A DNA stretch of 43,216 bases from a virus: positions 1-43,216 of the IMG/VR virus record IMGVR_UViG_3300044960_000930, one strand, 5' to 3'. How positions within the stretch are numbered: the stretch's first letter is position 1; each line of letters starts with the position of its first letter. Both the position numbers and the translations under genes were made by a program. This document shows positions 1 to 7,714 of the stretch, in pieces. The notes beneath the pieces are model-generated. The model had not been told where the DNA came from. It saw only the letters and a list, made by a program, of their open reading frames with translations, and ran no database searches.

Positions 1-393
1 TCACTGAGTTCTTTGAGATATTTTCTGGTGCTTCCAGATTGCCGAAAACGGCTGGAGCAGTTCGGGCAGCGTCGCGGCACAACTCGCCTTTCCGTCCATC
101 AGCTGCTCCACCAGGTCCGGCGCCAGCAGTGTCAGCCGCAGTAGGCTGCCCAGGTATCCCCGTTCGATCCGCTCCGCGGCGGCCATCTCAGTGATCGAGG
201 CGTATCGCCCCTCATCCAGCAGCTTCTGGTACCGAAACGCCCGCGCCAGCGCCTTCACCAGCGCCGGGTCCGCTCGCGTTGGGATGGTTCCGCCGCCAGC
301 CTCCCCTGCCGTTGGTGTGACTACCGTCTTCCGCCCTGGCCGCCTGCGGATCTTCAGTGGCACTCGAACCGTGATGCTCGTCGCGGCAGTCAT
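1..393 (-). CDS. Prophage-associated HTH protein, KorB/ParB-like
   Basis: A 130-residue protein starting at the ATG at 393 and ending at the TGA at 1-3; its start overlaps the recombinase stop by 4 bp, so it is the last gene of the integration operon. The N-terminus is basic (RRRPGRKTV). The middle reads as a helix-turn-helix: the stretch with YASITEMAAAERI followed by GYLGSLLRLTLLAPDLVEQL resembles the ParB/KorB DNA-binding HTH. The C-terminus carries LPELLQPF. From memory, similar small proteins follow serine recombinases and DUF2924 genes in many alphaproteobacterial prophages. A role as accessory or excision factor for the recombinase is inference. The reading frame stays open upstream of 393, but that part is antisense to the recombinase and is not counted. 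Confidence 0.75.
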   Translation of the reverse strand: MTAATSITVRVPLKIRRRPGRKTVVTPTAGEAGGGTIPTRADPALVKALARAFRYQKLLDEGRYASITEMAAAERIERGYLGSLLRLTLLAPDLVEQLMDGKASCAATLPELLQPFSAIWKHQKISQRTQ

Positions 394-1742
394 GCGGCAG
401 CCCTCAGCGCTTCGGGTGCGATCGCCGTGAGGTCGCGGACCAAACCGGCCAGCCCCTCGACGCGCAGGCGGATGTCGGCGCCGGCGGGTCCGACGACCAC
501 CCGCTCCACCAGCGCCCGCGCGATCCGCGCCTGCTCGGCGGGGAACAACTCCTCCCACAGAGGGTCGAGCCGATGCAGTGCGCCCCGAACCTCGCATTCG
601 GTCAGGTCCGGCGCCTCGCGCCGCGCCGCGAGCCAGGTGCCGACCACGATCTCCGGCTGGCGCAGCAGGGCGCGGACCTGGCTGATCACCGCGGCCTCGA
701 TCTGCGCAGCGGACACCCGGCGCACGATACCGTCGTCGCCATCCGCGTCGCCCTTCAGGACGCGCTGAGCCACGTAGTAGCGGTAGTGCTTCCCGCGCTT
801 CACGCAGTGCGTCGGCGACAGCGCCCGGCCGTCCACGCCGTAGATCAGCCCCTTCAGCAGCGCCGGCGCGTGCTGCCGGTTCCGCGCTGCCCTGGTGCGC
901 GGGCTGAGCTGCAGGATGGCATGAGCCCGGTCCCACAGGTCCCGGGGCACGATCGCCTCGTGTTCACCGCGATAGACGTTCCCCTTGTGCGTGACCTCCC
1001 CGATGTACGTCCGCAGGTTCAGGATCTTGTAGACGTCGCCCTTGTCGAGCGGCCGGCCCGACTTCGCCGTGACACCTTCAGCCTGTAGGCGGTGCACCGT
1101 CTCGACGCCGGAGCCGGTCTCCACAAAGAGCTTGAACACGCGCCGCACCCGCATCGCCTCACCTTCGTTCACGACGAGCTTACGGCTGGCGACGTCGTAC
1201 CCGAGCGGCACCTTGCCCCCCATCCACATGCCGCGCGCCTTCGATGCGGCGACCTTGTCCCGGATGCGCTCACCGATCACCTCGCGCTCGAACTGCGCAA
1301 AGCTCAGCAGGATGTTCAGCGTCAGCCGCCCCATGCTGGTCGTCGTGTTGAAGGACTGCGTGACCGAGACAAAGGTCACACGGTGCGCCTCGAACGTCTC
1401 CACCAGCTTGGCGAAGTCCATCAGCGAGCGGGACAATCGGTCGATCTTGTAAACGACGATCACGTCGACCAGCCCGGCTTCGATGTCGGCCAGCAGTCGC
1501 TTCAACGCAGGACGCTCCAGTGTGCCGCCGGAGTAGCCGCCATCGTCATACCGATCGCGGACCAGCACCCAGCCCTCGGCGCGCTGGCTGGCCACGTAGG
1601 CCTCGCAGGCTTCGCGCTGCGCGTCGAGCGTGTTGAACTCCTTGTCCAAGCCCTCGTCGGTGGACTTCCGCGTGTAGACTGCGCAGCGCAGCTTCTTCGT
1701 GGTGGCCGGCATTGCCATGCCGGCGGCGGCACGCGCCCTCAT
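390..1742 (-). CDS. Large serine recombinase (phage integrase)
   Basis: A 450-residue site-specific recombinase, likely the integrase/excisionase of this element. The N-terminal resolvase domain carries the catalytic serine in YTRKSTDEG (Ser27) and the conserved YKIDRLSRS arginine motif, followed by the long helix with FAQFEREVIGERIRDKV. A recombinase domain follows (GYDVASRKLVVNEGEA onward, about residues 200-290). Large serine recombinases usually have a Cys4 zinc ribbon; here the equivalent position reads GLIYGVDGRALSPTHC without Cys pairs. The start at 1742 overlaps the DUF2924 stop by 4 bp; M9 and M11 are alternatives. It is co-transcribed leftwards with its neighbours. attL would be expected to the left of this gene, but no core is visible. 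Confidence 0.95.
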   Translation of the reverse strand: MRARAAAGMAMPATTKKLRCAVYTRKSTDEGLDKEFNTLDAQREACEAYVASQRAEGWVLVRDRYDDGGYSGGTLERPALKRLLADIEAGLVDVIVVYKIDRLSRSLMDFAKLVETFEAHRVTFVSVTQSFNTTTSMGRLTLNILLSFAQFEREVIGERIRDKVAASKARGMWMGGKVPLGYDVASRKLVVNEGEAMRVRRVFKLFVETGSGVETVHRLQAEGVTAKSGRPLDKGDVYKILNLRTYIGEVTHKGNVYRGEHEAIVPRDLWDRAHAILQLSPRTRAARNRQHAPALLKGLIYGVDGRALSPTHCVKRGKHYRYYVAQRVLKGDADGDDGIVRRVSAAQIEAAVISQVRALLRQPEIVVGTWLAARREAPDLTECEVRGALHRLDPLWEELFPAEQARIARALVERVVVGPAGADIRLRVEGLAGLVRDLTAIAPEALRAAA

Positions 1743-2257
1743 GCGGAGCCTCCCGGCTGGCGCAGCCCGAAGAACACCCAGCCGTTCCAGCGCGTGCCAG
1801 TGATGTGCCGCGCGATGGCGGAGAGCGACCGGTACGGACGGCCCTCGTACTCGAAGTCGTCGGCGCGCACCGTGACCACGTGCTGCACGCCGTCGTACTC
1901 GCGGATGAGCCGCGTCCCCGCCAGCGGCCGGCTGTCGGCACGGATCCGGCGCAGCACCACGTTGCCGCCATCGAGCTGCTCACCCAGCGCCTCGAGCCGT
2001 GCCCGCGTCTCCGGCTTCAGCCCGCCATAGGCCAGTTCCTGGATGCGGTAGGCCAGCCGACTGACCAGGTAGGGCCGGTTGAACGGTGGTGGCTCCTTGC
2101 CAAACAAGGCTCGCCACTGCTCCTTCAGTTCGGGCGCGGTCGCGGCCCGCAGCGCGGCCAGGCGCGGCAGGACCTGCGCGGGCGGGATCTTCGGGACGGT
2201 GGGTGCCGCCGGCGCTGCCTCCTGCCGCCGACGCTGGGTTGTGGATGCTCGGGTCAT
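1739..2257 (-). CDS. DUF2924 family protein
   Basis: A 172-residue protein that I recognise as DUF2924. It has a basic, Pro-rich N-terminus, a helical middle (LAALRAATAPELKEQWRALFG, then FNRPYLVSRLAYRIQELAYGGL) and a C-terminal beta domain with GTRLIREYDGVQHVV, FEYEGRPYRSLSAIARHITG and WNGWVFFGL, which resembles a small DNA-binding domain. The family is typically found directly upstream of large serine recombinases in Alphaproteobacteria, as here, and I infer a recombination accessory role. Both ends overlap the neighbouring genes by 4 bp (ATGA), indicating translational coupling. Confidence 0.88.
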   Translation of the reverse strand: MTRASTTQRRRQEAAPAAPTVPKIPPAQVLPRLAALRAATAPELKEQWRALFGKEPPPFNRPYLVSRLAYRIQELAYGGLKPETRARLEALGEQLDGGNVVLRRIRADSRPLAGTRLIREYDGVQHVVTVRADDFEYEGRPYRSLSAIARHITGTRWNGWVFFGLRQPGGSA

Positions 2258-2466
2258 GCGACTCCCTCTCTCTTGGGGTTCGCATGACGGCGCTGCCGGG
2301 CGGTGGAGTGTAGGCGACCGTCTCCCGCCCCCCGAGCTATCTCGGCATCCCGCGCATCATCCTCGGCAGCGCGGCTGCGCAGCCGCACCAGGCCGCGGGC
2401 GAGAAGGTCGCAGACCTCGCGGAGGTGCGGTGGGAGGTGGTGGTTGATCGGGGTCGGCAGGGGCAT
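2254..2466 (-). CDS. Small hypothetical protein, first gene of integration operon
   Basis: A 70-residue ORF overlapping the DUF2924 start by 4 bp. It has a recognisable amphipathic helix near its N-terminus (LPPHLREVCDLLARGLVRLR) followed by an Arg/Asp-rich polar tail. Small ORFs of this type commonly head the DUF2924/recombinase operon. No domain with a known function is recognised. Its conserved position and coupling support it as a real gene; the function is unknown. Confidence 0.6.
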   Translation of the reverse strand: MPLPTPINHHLPPHLREVCDLLARGLVRLRSRAAEDDARDAEIARGAGDGRLHSTARQRRHANPKREGVA

Positions 2467-2511
2467 CGCGATCCAACACGCATGGTCCTGCCTGTTATGT
2501 ACGGATTTGGG

Positions 2512-2535
2512 GTGGTGCCGTTCTCACGGCACCAC
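2512..2535 (-). terminator. Hairpin downstream of lysogeny operon (possible terminator)
   Basis: A perfect 9-bp inverted repeat, GTGGTGCCG (2512-2520) and CGGCACCAC (2527-2535), with a 6-nt loop. It lies 15 bp past the stop of the 2550-3221 gene and before the integration operon. On the minus strand it is not followed by a U-tract, so intrinsic termination would be weak. It may instead be an attenuator or an operator for the integration operon. Confidence 0.4.
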
Positions 2536-2549
2536 GCGCAGCACCACGA

Positions 2550-3221
2550 TCACGCCGCCTTCCGCTTTGCCTCCGACCCGAAGATGGCCCAGACATCGCG
2601 CAGCCGACGCTTCATCGTGCTCTCGTCGGGCACCCTACCGCCCTTCTCGGCGAACCAGCCCTGCACATGCCGGATCAGTGCGCCGAAGGAGTCCGGCACG
2701 CCCTCGAAGTAGATCAGCCGACAGGCTTCGAGGCGAGCCGCATCCCAATCATAAACGGGCTGCGAACCGCGCCCTCCACCCTTCGTGCCCAGCGCGACGT
2801 CATCCAGTGCTTCCTCGATGGCCGCGTAGCGCGCAAACTCCTCGTGGCGTACGCCGACCTCGTCACGAATGACGGTGTAGCCGCGATCCTCTTCGCTCGT
2901 GCTGACCAGGCGCCGATAGCAACCCGGCTCGGCAGCCAGCCAGAAGATCGTCTGCGATCCATGCCGCAGAACGTACCACGCATCGTCCGGCTTCAGGTCG
3001 ACGAGTCCCTGCACACGTGAACGGTCATCGGGGACGGGCGCATGATCGCCATCGAGCGCGACCTCGTAGTGACCGTCCTCCACCAGCAGGCCAGCCACGG
3101 CAGTGCAGAGCTGGATCTTCCGCTCGGAGACCAGGACTGACATGTCGAGCAGCGACAGCCCGAGCCGCTCGCACACTTCATCGATCTGATAGAAGACCTT
3201 CTTCTTCGGCGGGTTTGCCAT
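2550..3221 (-). CDS. Hypothetical prophage protein in lysogeny operon
   Basis: A 223-residue protein; the ATG at 3221 is chosen because upstream codons of the same frame are antisense to the XRE gene. The N-terminus reads VFYQIDEVCERLGLSLLDMSVLVSERK, which resembles a winged-helix or MerR-like recognition region. The middle is mixed alpha/beta with W and Y residues. The C-terminus (YDWDAARLEACRLIYFEGVPDS, then PDESTMKRRLRDVWAIFG) looks like a second small HTH-type motif seen in other alphaproteobacterial prophage proteins. It lies 11 bp after the XRE gene and is probably co-transcribed. The family has no known role; a regulatory DNA-binding function is inferred from position and motif shape only. 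Confidence 0.75.
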   Translation of the reverse strand: MANPPKKKVFYQIDEVCERLGLSLLDMSVLVSERKIQLCTAVAGLLVEDGHYEVALDGDHAPVPDDRSRVQGLVDLKPDDAWYVLRHGSQTIFWLAAEPGCYRRLVSTSEEDRGYTVIRDEVGVRHEEFARYAAIEEALDDVALGTKGGGRGSQPVYDWDAARLEACRLIYFEGVPDSFGALIRHVQGWFAEKGGRVPDESTMKRRLRDVWAIFGSEAKRKAA

Positions 3222-3232
3222 CGCCTCCTCCC

Positions 3233-3517
3233 TCAGCCAGCACGCGTGCTGCGCAGGCGCCGATAGGCCAGCACAACGCGCCCCATGTCCTTGCGCATGT
3301 CGGGAGGCAGGCGCTCCGCCTCGACAAACAGCGCGTCGAGAGGAATGCCAAGGATCGCCGCGGCGCGCTGGACCACCTCGTCGCTCGGCGGCTTGTCCAG
3401 ATTGCGTTCGATCCGCGACCAGTAGCCGGGGGAGATCCCCATCCGCTCGGCCAGGTCGTTGAGCCCGATCGCGAGCTCCGTGCGCCGGGCGCGCACCACA
3501 TCGCCAAACGACATCAC
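3233..3517 (-). CDS. XRE-family transcriptional regulator (candidate CI-like repressor)
   Basis: A 94-residue protein with a classic XRE helix-turn-helix near residues 6-62: VVRARRTELAIGLNDLAERM, then GISPGYWSRIERN and PPSDEVVQRAAAILG. It lacks a C-terminal LexA-like protease domain, so it would not be cleaved by RecA-stimulated autoproteolysis. Its start overlaps the stop of the upstream ImmA-type metallopeptidase by 4 bp. In the ICEBs1 ImmR/ImmA system a metallopeptidase inactivates its XRE repressor, and by analogy this pair is the best candidate for the lysogeny switch. Its operator is probably the GCACCCC cluster at 4334-4480 (inference). Confidence 0.88.
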   Translation of the reverse strand: MMSFGDVVRARRTELAIGLNDLAERMGISPGYWSRIERNLDKPPSDEVVQRAAAILGIPLDALFVEAERLPPDMRKDMGRVVLAYRRLRSTRAG

Positions 3518-4242
3518 ACGCCTCCTTCCACCAGGCCGTAGCGCGACAGGCGCACGGCGATGAACCGCTCGGACACACCGAAATCGCCGCCCAGCGCCGC
3601 CAGCACGCCGGCCAGGACGTCGGGCGAATTGCCGGCCGCGACGATCGGGCTGGCCGGTCGGCCCTGGTGCGGCCCGCGGCAGAGCCGCAGCCCCTCACTG
3701 CGCGCATAGGCCAGCAGCCGGGTATGCAGCGGCACTGGCGGCGCCAGCAGGGCGCCCATGAACTCGTTGGCACGGGCTTCAGCGCCGCGACCCTGGCGTT
3801 CCAGCGCCCGCGGTGAACTCGCCACCGCGTGATAGCGCTGGTCTCCCCTGGCCAGCGCCGCCGGCACGTCAAACAGCAGGTGACCGAGTTCATGCGCCGC
3901 CGTGCTCAGGGCGAGGTCCGGACGCCCGGCGGTCATCGGTCCATTGACCGCGATGTAGGCCCAGCCCGGCTCGTGCGCATCGATGTCGCAGAGACCGAGC
4001 ACGGACTGGCCCAACTCATCGCGCAGCGCGCGGCCCAGCTCCCAGGACACGGACAGGCGCTGCCCGTTCACCTCGACCGTGCGACAGGCGTCGATCAGGG
4101 CCGGGAGGGTGAGTGCGAGGCTGTCCGGTTCGCGCGGGATCTGGCGCCGGACCTGGGCGGCAACGGCACGAATGGCTGGCGCAGCCGCGTCCTGGCGCGG
4201 GCTCAGTGCCGCGGCTGCGGAATAGGCGATCGCGATCGGCAT
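3514..4242 (-). CDS. ImmA/IrrE-family metallopeptidase
   Basis: A 242-residue protein from the ATG at 4242. A TTG at 4278 would add 12 residues but is less likely; an AGGGA lies about 10 nt before the ATG. The zinc protease signature HELGH is at residues 117-121, followed by RANEFMGALLAPP, the ANxFAxxLLMP-like element of ImmA/IrrE peptidases that supplies the third ligand region. The C-terminal part (GDFGVSERFIAVRLSRYGLV) matches the helical end of the family. It is the first gene of the leftward operon, coupled to the XRE repressor gene. The expected role is cleavage of that repressor to trigger induction, inferred from ImmA/ImmR. Confidence 0.9.
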   Translation of the reverse strand: MPIAIAYSAAAALSPRQDAAAPAIRAVAAQVRRQIPREPDSLALTLPALIDACRTVEVNGQRLSVSWELGRALRDELGQSVLGLCDIDAHEPGWAYIAVNGPMTAGRPDLALSTAAHELGHLLFDVPAALARGDQRYHAVASSPRALERQGRGAEARANEFMGALLAPPVPLHTRLLAYARSEGLRLCRGPHQGRPASPIVAAGNSPDVLAGVLAALGGDFGVSERFIAVRLSRYGLVEGGV

Positions 4243-4333
4243 AGGAACACGGTCCCTGGCTTGGAGATGATCGGGCAACGGTCAGTTCACTCTATGTTCT
4301 CCTTCGTGGGGGAGTCCAGCGCTCTCGCCCGGA

Positions 4334-4480
4334 GGGGGTGCGGTGGTCGCGGCACCCCCGCACCCCTTGGTGCGTAAGTGATTGATGGGGATACCTAACG
4401 CGCTGATTCGTTAGGGGGTGCGGTGATCGCCAAGGGTGTTCACCGCACCCCTTTGCACCCCTCTGCACTAGCCGCACCCC
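4334..4480. promoter_or_regulatory. Divergent control region with seven GCACCCC boxes
   Basis: The region between the leftward lysogeny operon and the rightward early genes. The heptamer GCACCCC occurs at 4352, 4360, 4445, 4455 and 4474, and its complement GGGGTGC at 4335 and 4415. The 17-mer GGGGGTGCGGTGRTCGC occurs at 4334-4350 and 4414-4430, exactly 80 bp apart. GGGGTGCGGTG (4415-4425) faces CACCGCACCCC (4441-4451) as an 11-bp inverted repeat. A separate dyad, CCTAACG/CGTTAGG, lies at 4394-4400 and 4409-4415. The site is where lambda-type operators OL/OR would sit. Binding by the XRE protein is inference. Confidence 0.65.
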
Positions 4481-4536
4481 CGCCGGCGACGCTGATCTCG
4501 GCTCATCGCCATCGATCAAGCCGGAGGGGCTGCGGG

Positions 4537-5121
4537 ATGAGAGAGAAACAGAAGTCGCAGGCGCATCTTCCTGAAAAATGGGATGAAAGTCAGGTTCACG
4601 CGGCCTTGGCGGCGGCCCGCTGCCACGCCGCGCGCTTCGCCCGGCAGCGCCGCCTGTCCCGGGCGGATCGGGAGGATCTGGCGCAGGACATCCTCGTCGC
4701 CATCCTCGAGGCGAGCCCGCGCTTTGATGCCGCGCGCGCATCCTGGCCGACCTTCGTCGCATTGCTCGCGCGTCGCGCCGTCATCGATCGGGCGCGGCGG
4801 CCGTCGCCACCGACGTGCCTATCCCTCGATAGCGAGTTTGCCGCCGACATCCGTGGCGCCCTCGTGGCGCCGTGCGCAGACCCCGACATTGCCGTCGCGT
4901 TCGGTCGCCTCGACGAGGATTTGCCGCGGGCGCCGCGCGCGCTGCTGCGACAGATCATCGCGCACCGTGACGTCGCGGCAGCGCGCGACGCCGGCCCTGT
5001 CTCCCCCGCCACCTTCTATCGCGAGCTGCACGACCTGCGCTGCTGGCTTCGCGCACTCGGTGTCCGTCCTGCTGTGACGCCATGCATGCCCGCGACGACG
5101 TCGACGCCTCCGCGGCCGTGA
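4537..5121 (+). CDS. Sigma-70-like (ECF-type) protein
   Basis: A 194-residue protein from the ATG at 4537, preceded by GGAGGGG 7 nt upstream; a longer in-frame extension to 4423 runs through the repeats and is rejected. Residues about 20-90 resemble sigma region 2: RLSRADREDLAQDILVAILE, then FDAARASWPTFVALLARRAVIDRARR, where the second block matches the DNA-melting/-10 recognition helix. The C-terminal part (RALLRQIIAHRD, then SPATFYRELHDLRCWLRALG) reads as a short region-4-like HTH. It is the first rightward gene, so it could redirect RNA polymerase to phage promoters. It could equally be a sigma-derived transcription regulator; catalytic function is not testable here. Confidence 0.75.
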   Translation: MREKQKSQAHLPEKWDESQVHAALAAARCHAARFARQRRLSRADREDLAQDILVAILEASPRFDAARASWPTFVALLARRAVIDRARRPSPPTCLSLDSEFAADIRGALVAPCADPDIAVAFGRLDEDLPRAPRALLRQIIAHRDVAAARDAGPVSPATFYRELHDLRCWLRALGVRPAVTPCMPATTSTPPRP

Positions 5122-5186
5122 GAAGGATTTTGCGCTGATCCGTAAATAACAAAGACAGCACCACGCGTCGAAGGGAGCCCCACACG

Positions 5187-5570
5187 ATGCGCCTCACATC
5201 CCCCGAATTGCTGTCGACCGAGATCCTGCTGGACATCGAGGATCTGCTCGACGTCGTGCTGACCGAGAACGGTCTGTGCGACCGCTTCGCCGACGCGGCG
5301 CCCGGCGATGCCATCGTCTATCACCTCGGCCTGCTCGCCCGCGATCGCGACAAGGTCGCCTCCGAGCTGCCGCCCGAGCGCCGCGAGGATCTCGAAGCCG
5401 TCGCGCGGCGCGTCTGGGCGATGGCGGAGGCCGGTCTCGGCCACCTCGTGCAGCGCCGCGTCGCCGAGGGGCGTTGCGCTTACCTGCTGATCGTCCGGCC
5501 GCGGCCGCTCAGCGCCCGCAGCGCGGCGGGCTACGCGCTGGCCGAGCTGTTCGGGCGGGAGGCGGCGTGA
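5187..5570 (+). CDS. Hypothetical early phage protein
   Basis: A 127-residue acidic, helical protein; AGGGAG lies 9 nt before the ATG. No known domain. Visible features are an N-terminal acidic helix (ILLDIEDLLDVVL) and a central helical part (REDLEAVARRVWAMAEAGLGHLVQRRV). It overlaps the next gene by 1 bp (TGATG), and the following genes to 13601 continue with overlaps or short gaps, so this is probably the first gene of the replication/recombination operon. Function unknown. Confidence 0.75.
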   Translation: MRLTSPELLSTEILLDIEDLLDVVLTENGLCDRFADAAPGDAIVYHLGLLARDRDKVASELPPERREDLEAVARRVWAMAEAGLGHLVQRRVAEGRCAYLLIVRPRPLSARSAAGYALAELFGREAA

Positions 5571-6112
5571 TGAACGCCGCCCGCCGCAACCACCCGACCC
5601 TCGACGACATGCGCCTGCTGCCCATCGGCCAGGTGATCGATCTGCCGGCCGAGCACCTCGCCCTGCTGCAGGAGGAGGCGCGCTCTCGCCTCGACATCGC
5701 CAAGCGGGCACTGGACTGGATCGAGGGCGCCATCGCCATGCGCTACGAGCAGCGCGCCATCGGCGCCCGCGCGGCGGCCGGCAAGGACACCGGCACCGTC
5801 CGCTTCCAGGACGGCAACGTCGAGGTCACGGCCGATCTCCCGAAGAAGGTCGAATGGGACCAGCGCCAGCTCGCCGCGCTCGCTGAGCAGATCCGCGCCG
5901 GCGGCGAGGATCCCGGCGAGTATGTCGAGGTCAGCTTCAAGGTGGCCGAGCGCGCCTATGCCGCCTGGCCGGAGCGCATCCGCAGCGCGTTCGAGCCGGC
6001 GCGCACGGTGCGCACCGGCAAGCCGACCTACCGGCTCACGATCCTCTCGGAGACGGAGCGGCGCGACAGCCCGCATGCCGGCGAAGCGGCGGCCTTCGGA
6101 GCGATCCGCTGA
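5570..6112 (+). CDS. Hypothetical early phage protein next to Sak4-like ATPase
   Basis: A 180-residue protein; the ATG at 5570 overlaps the previous stop and the end overlaps the next start (TGATG). The N-terminal half is helical (LALLQEEARSRLDIAKRALDWIEGAIAMRY), followed by a short beta part (TGTVRFQDGNVEVTADLPKKVEWD) and a C-terminal segment with AYAAWPERIRSAFEPARTVR. I do not recognise a named family. Its tight coupling to the recombination ATPase suggests a partner role in the same module (inference). Confidence 0.75.
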   Translation: MNAARRNHPTLDDMRLLPIGQVIDLPAEHLALLQEEARSRLDIAKRALDWIEGAIAMRYEQRAIGARAAAGKDTGTVRFQDGNVEVTADLPKKVEWDQRQLAALAEQIRAGGEDPGEYVEVSFKVAERAYAAWPERIRSAFEPARTVRTGKPTYRLTILSETERRDSPHAGEAAAFGAIR

Positions 6113-6948
6113 TGACGCTCCGCATCATCACGGCCGATGAGCGTCTCTCCGCCGCCGCGAACAAGACCACCATGGCCCTGTTCGGCTCCAGCGGTGTCGG
6201 CAAGACAACGCTGGTCAAGACGCTGCTGCATGAGACCACGCTCTGCGTGGATCTCGAGGCCGGCATGAAGTCCGTCCAGGACTGGCGCGGTGACAGCATT
6301 CCGATCCGCTGCTTCGACGACGCGATCGATCTCGCTTGCCTGATCGGCGGCGTGAACCCGGCCGCAGATCCGAACGGGTTCTTCTCGGAGGGGCACTACC
6401 AGCACCTCGCCACGGCGCATCCCGACCTGGTCCGGCTGCTCGCCGGCAAGAGTATCGTCTTCCTCGACAGCATCACCGACCTGACCCGGCAGGCGATGGC
6501 TTGGGCGAAGATCCGGCCGGAGGCCTTCTCCGACCGCACGGGCAAGCCTGACACGCGCGGCGCCTACGGCTTGATGGCGCGCGAGGTGATCGGGCTGCTG
6601 AAGCACCTGCAGCACGCGCCAGGCAAGAGCGTGATCATGGTCGGCATCCTGGAGCGCGTGACCGACGACCTCGGGCGCGTCTCCTGGCAGCCGCAGATGG
6701 AGGGCGGCAAGGCCGGCCGCGAGCTCCCCGGCATCGTGGATCAGGTGGTCTCCATGGCGCTGTTCTCGCGCGATGCGCAGGGCGCGCTGGTGCACGACCC
6801 GGAGCGGGGCACCGAACGCCGTCTCGTCTGCCGCACGGCCAACAGCTTCGGCCTGCCGGCGAAGGACCGCTCCGGCCGGCTGGACGAGACCGAGCCGCCC
6901 GACCTCGCCGCCCTTCTCCGCAAGATCAACCTCACGCCCAGGAGCTGA
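6112..6948 (+). CDS. Sak4-like RecA-fold ATPase (AAA_24, phage recombination)
   Basis: A 278-residue nucleotide-binding protein. Walker A is GSSGVGKT at residues 25-32 and Walker B is SIVFLDSIT, followed by a RecA-like core (SVIMVGILERV) and a sensor-like stretch. The size and layout match the phage AAA_24/Sak4 family of RecA-like single-strand annealing proteins, which are often encoded beside an ssDNA-binding protein. The next gene looks like such a partner and a Cas4-like nuclease lies two genes further on, so the likely job is annealing or strand exchange in phage recombination. The assignment is from motifs and context; an unrelated AAA ATPase of phage replication remains possible. Confidence 0.85.
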   Translation: MTLRIITADERLSAAANKTTMALFGSSGVGKTTLVKTLLHETTLCVDLEAGMKSVQDWRGDSIPIRCFDDAIDLACLIGGVNPAADPNGFFSEGHYQHLATAHPDLVRLLAGKSIVFLDSITDLTRQAMAWAKIRPEAFSDRTGKPDTRGAYGLMAREVIGLLKHLQHAPGKSVIMVGILERVTDDLGRVSWQPQMEGGKAGRELPGIVDQVVSMALFSRDAQGALVHDPERGTERRLVCRTANSFGLPAKDRSGRLDETEPPDLAALLRKINLTPRS

Positions 6949-6951
6949 CGC

Positions 6952-7707
6952 ATGACCTTCGACATGAACGACGCCGAGCTGCCGCGCGGCACCGACCTCA
7001 TCCCGGACGGCAGCTTCGTGAAGGTGCGCATGGAGATCCGCAAGGGCGGCATCGATGGCGCCAGCCCCTTCGACCGGGAGTTGCTCAAGGCGGCGAAGAC
7101 GCCCGGCAGCGACGTTCGCATGCTCGACTGCGAGTTCACCGTCGTGGCGGGCTCCCACAGCAAGCGGAAATTCTGGCAGAGCTTCACCGTCGCCGGCGGC
7201 AAGGTCGACGAGCAGGGTGTGTCCATCGGCTGGAAGATCTCGAAGGGGATGTTCCGCGCGATGATCGACAGCGCGCTCGGTCTCGACCCGCACGATATGA
7301 GCGAGGCGGCAAAGGCTAAGCGGATCCTGCGTGGCCTCGCTGACCTCAACGGCATCACCTTCGCCGCGAAGCTCCGCGTCGAGCCGGCCAACGACCCCCG
7401 CTACGGCGACAACAACCGGATCGACCGGGTGGTGCTGCCGGGCGAGGCGGAATACGCGCGCATCATGGCGGGCGAGGCGCTTCCACCGCAGCCGAGCCAG
7501 CGCGCGGCGCGCGCACCGGCGGTCGCCAACACGCCGGCGACCTGGGGTGGCGGCATGGCGCCGGCCTCTCCCGGGCCCACGGCCCGGGTCTGGGAGCGCC
7601 CCTCGGCGACGCTGCCCGCCCAGCCCATGGCCTCGCCGCCAGCGCAGCCCCCCGCCCCGCCCGCCCAGGCTCCGCTGGCCGGTGGCCCGACTTGGCTGAA
7701 CGGCTAA
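6952..7707 (+). CDS. Probable phage ssDNA-binding protein paired with Sak4
   Basis: A 251-residue protein starting 3 bp after the ATPase. The N-terminal 170 residues are beta-rich with aromatic and basic residues (RKFWQSFTVAGGK, GWKISKGMFRAMIDSAL), which is compatible with an OB-fold. The C-terminal 80 residues are a low-complexity Ala/Pro linker ending in a short hydrophobic tip (GGPTWLNG). An ordered DNA-binding part plus a flexible Pro-rich tail is typical of SSB-like proteins, although the usual acidic tip is missing. Sak4 genes commonly neighbour ssb genes. I infer an SSB-like or DUF669-like role; no diagnostic motif proves it. Confidence 0.55.
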   Translation: MTFDMNDAELPRGTDLIPDGSFVKVRMEIRKGGIDGASPFDRELLKAAKTPGSDVRMLDCEFTVVAGSHSKRKFWQSFTVAGGKVDEQGVSIGWKISKGMFRAMIDSALGLDPHDMSEAAKAKRILRGLADLNGITFAAKLRVEPANDPRYGDNNRIDRVVLPGEAEYARIMAGEALPPQPSQRAARAPAVANTPATWGGGMAPASPGPTARVWERPSATLPAQPMASPPAQPPAPPAQAPLAGGPTWLNG

Positions 7708-7714
7708 TGGCGAG

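Noticed and set aside
1-936. Long form of the first gene extending to 936
   Set aside because: The part upstream of 393 is antisense to the recombinase and is low complexity. The ATG at 393 overlaps the recombinase stop by 4 bp, as in the rest of the operon.
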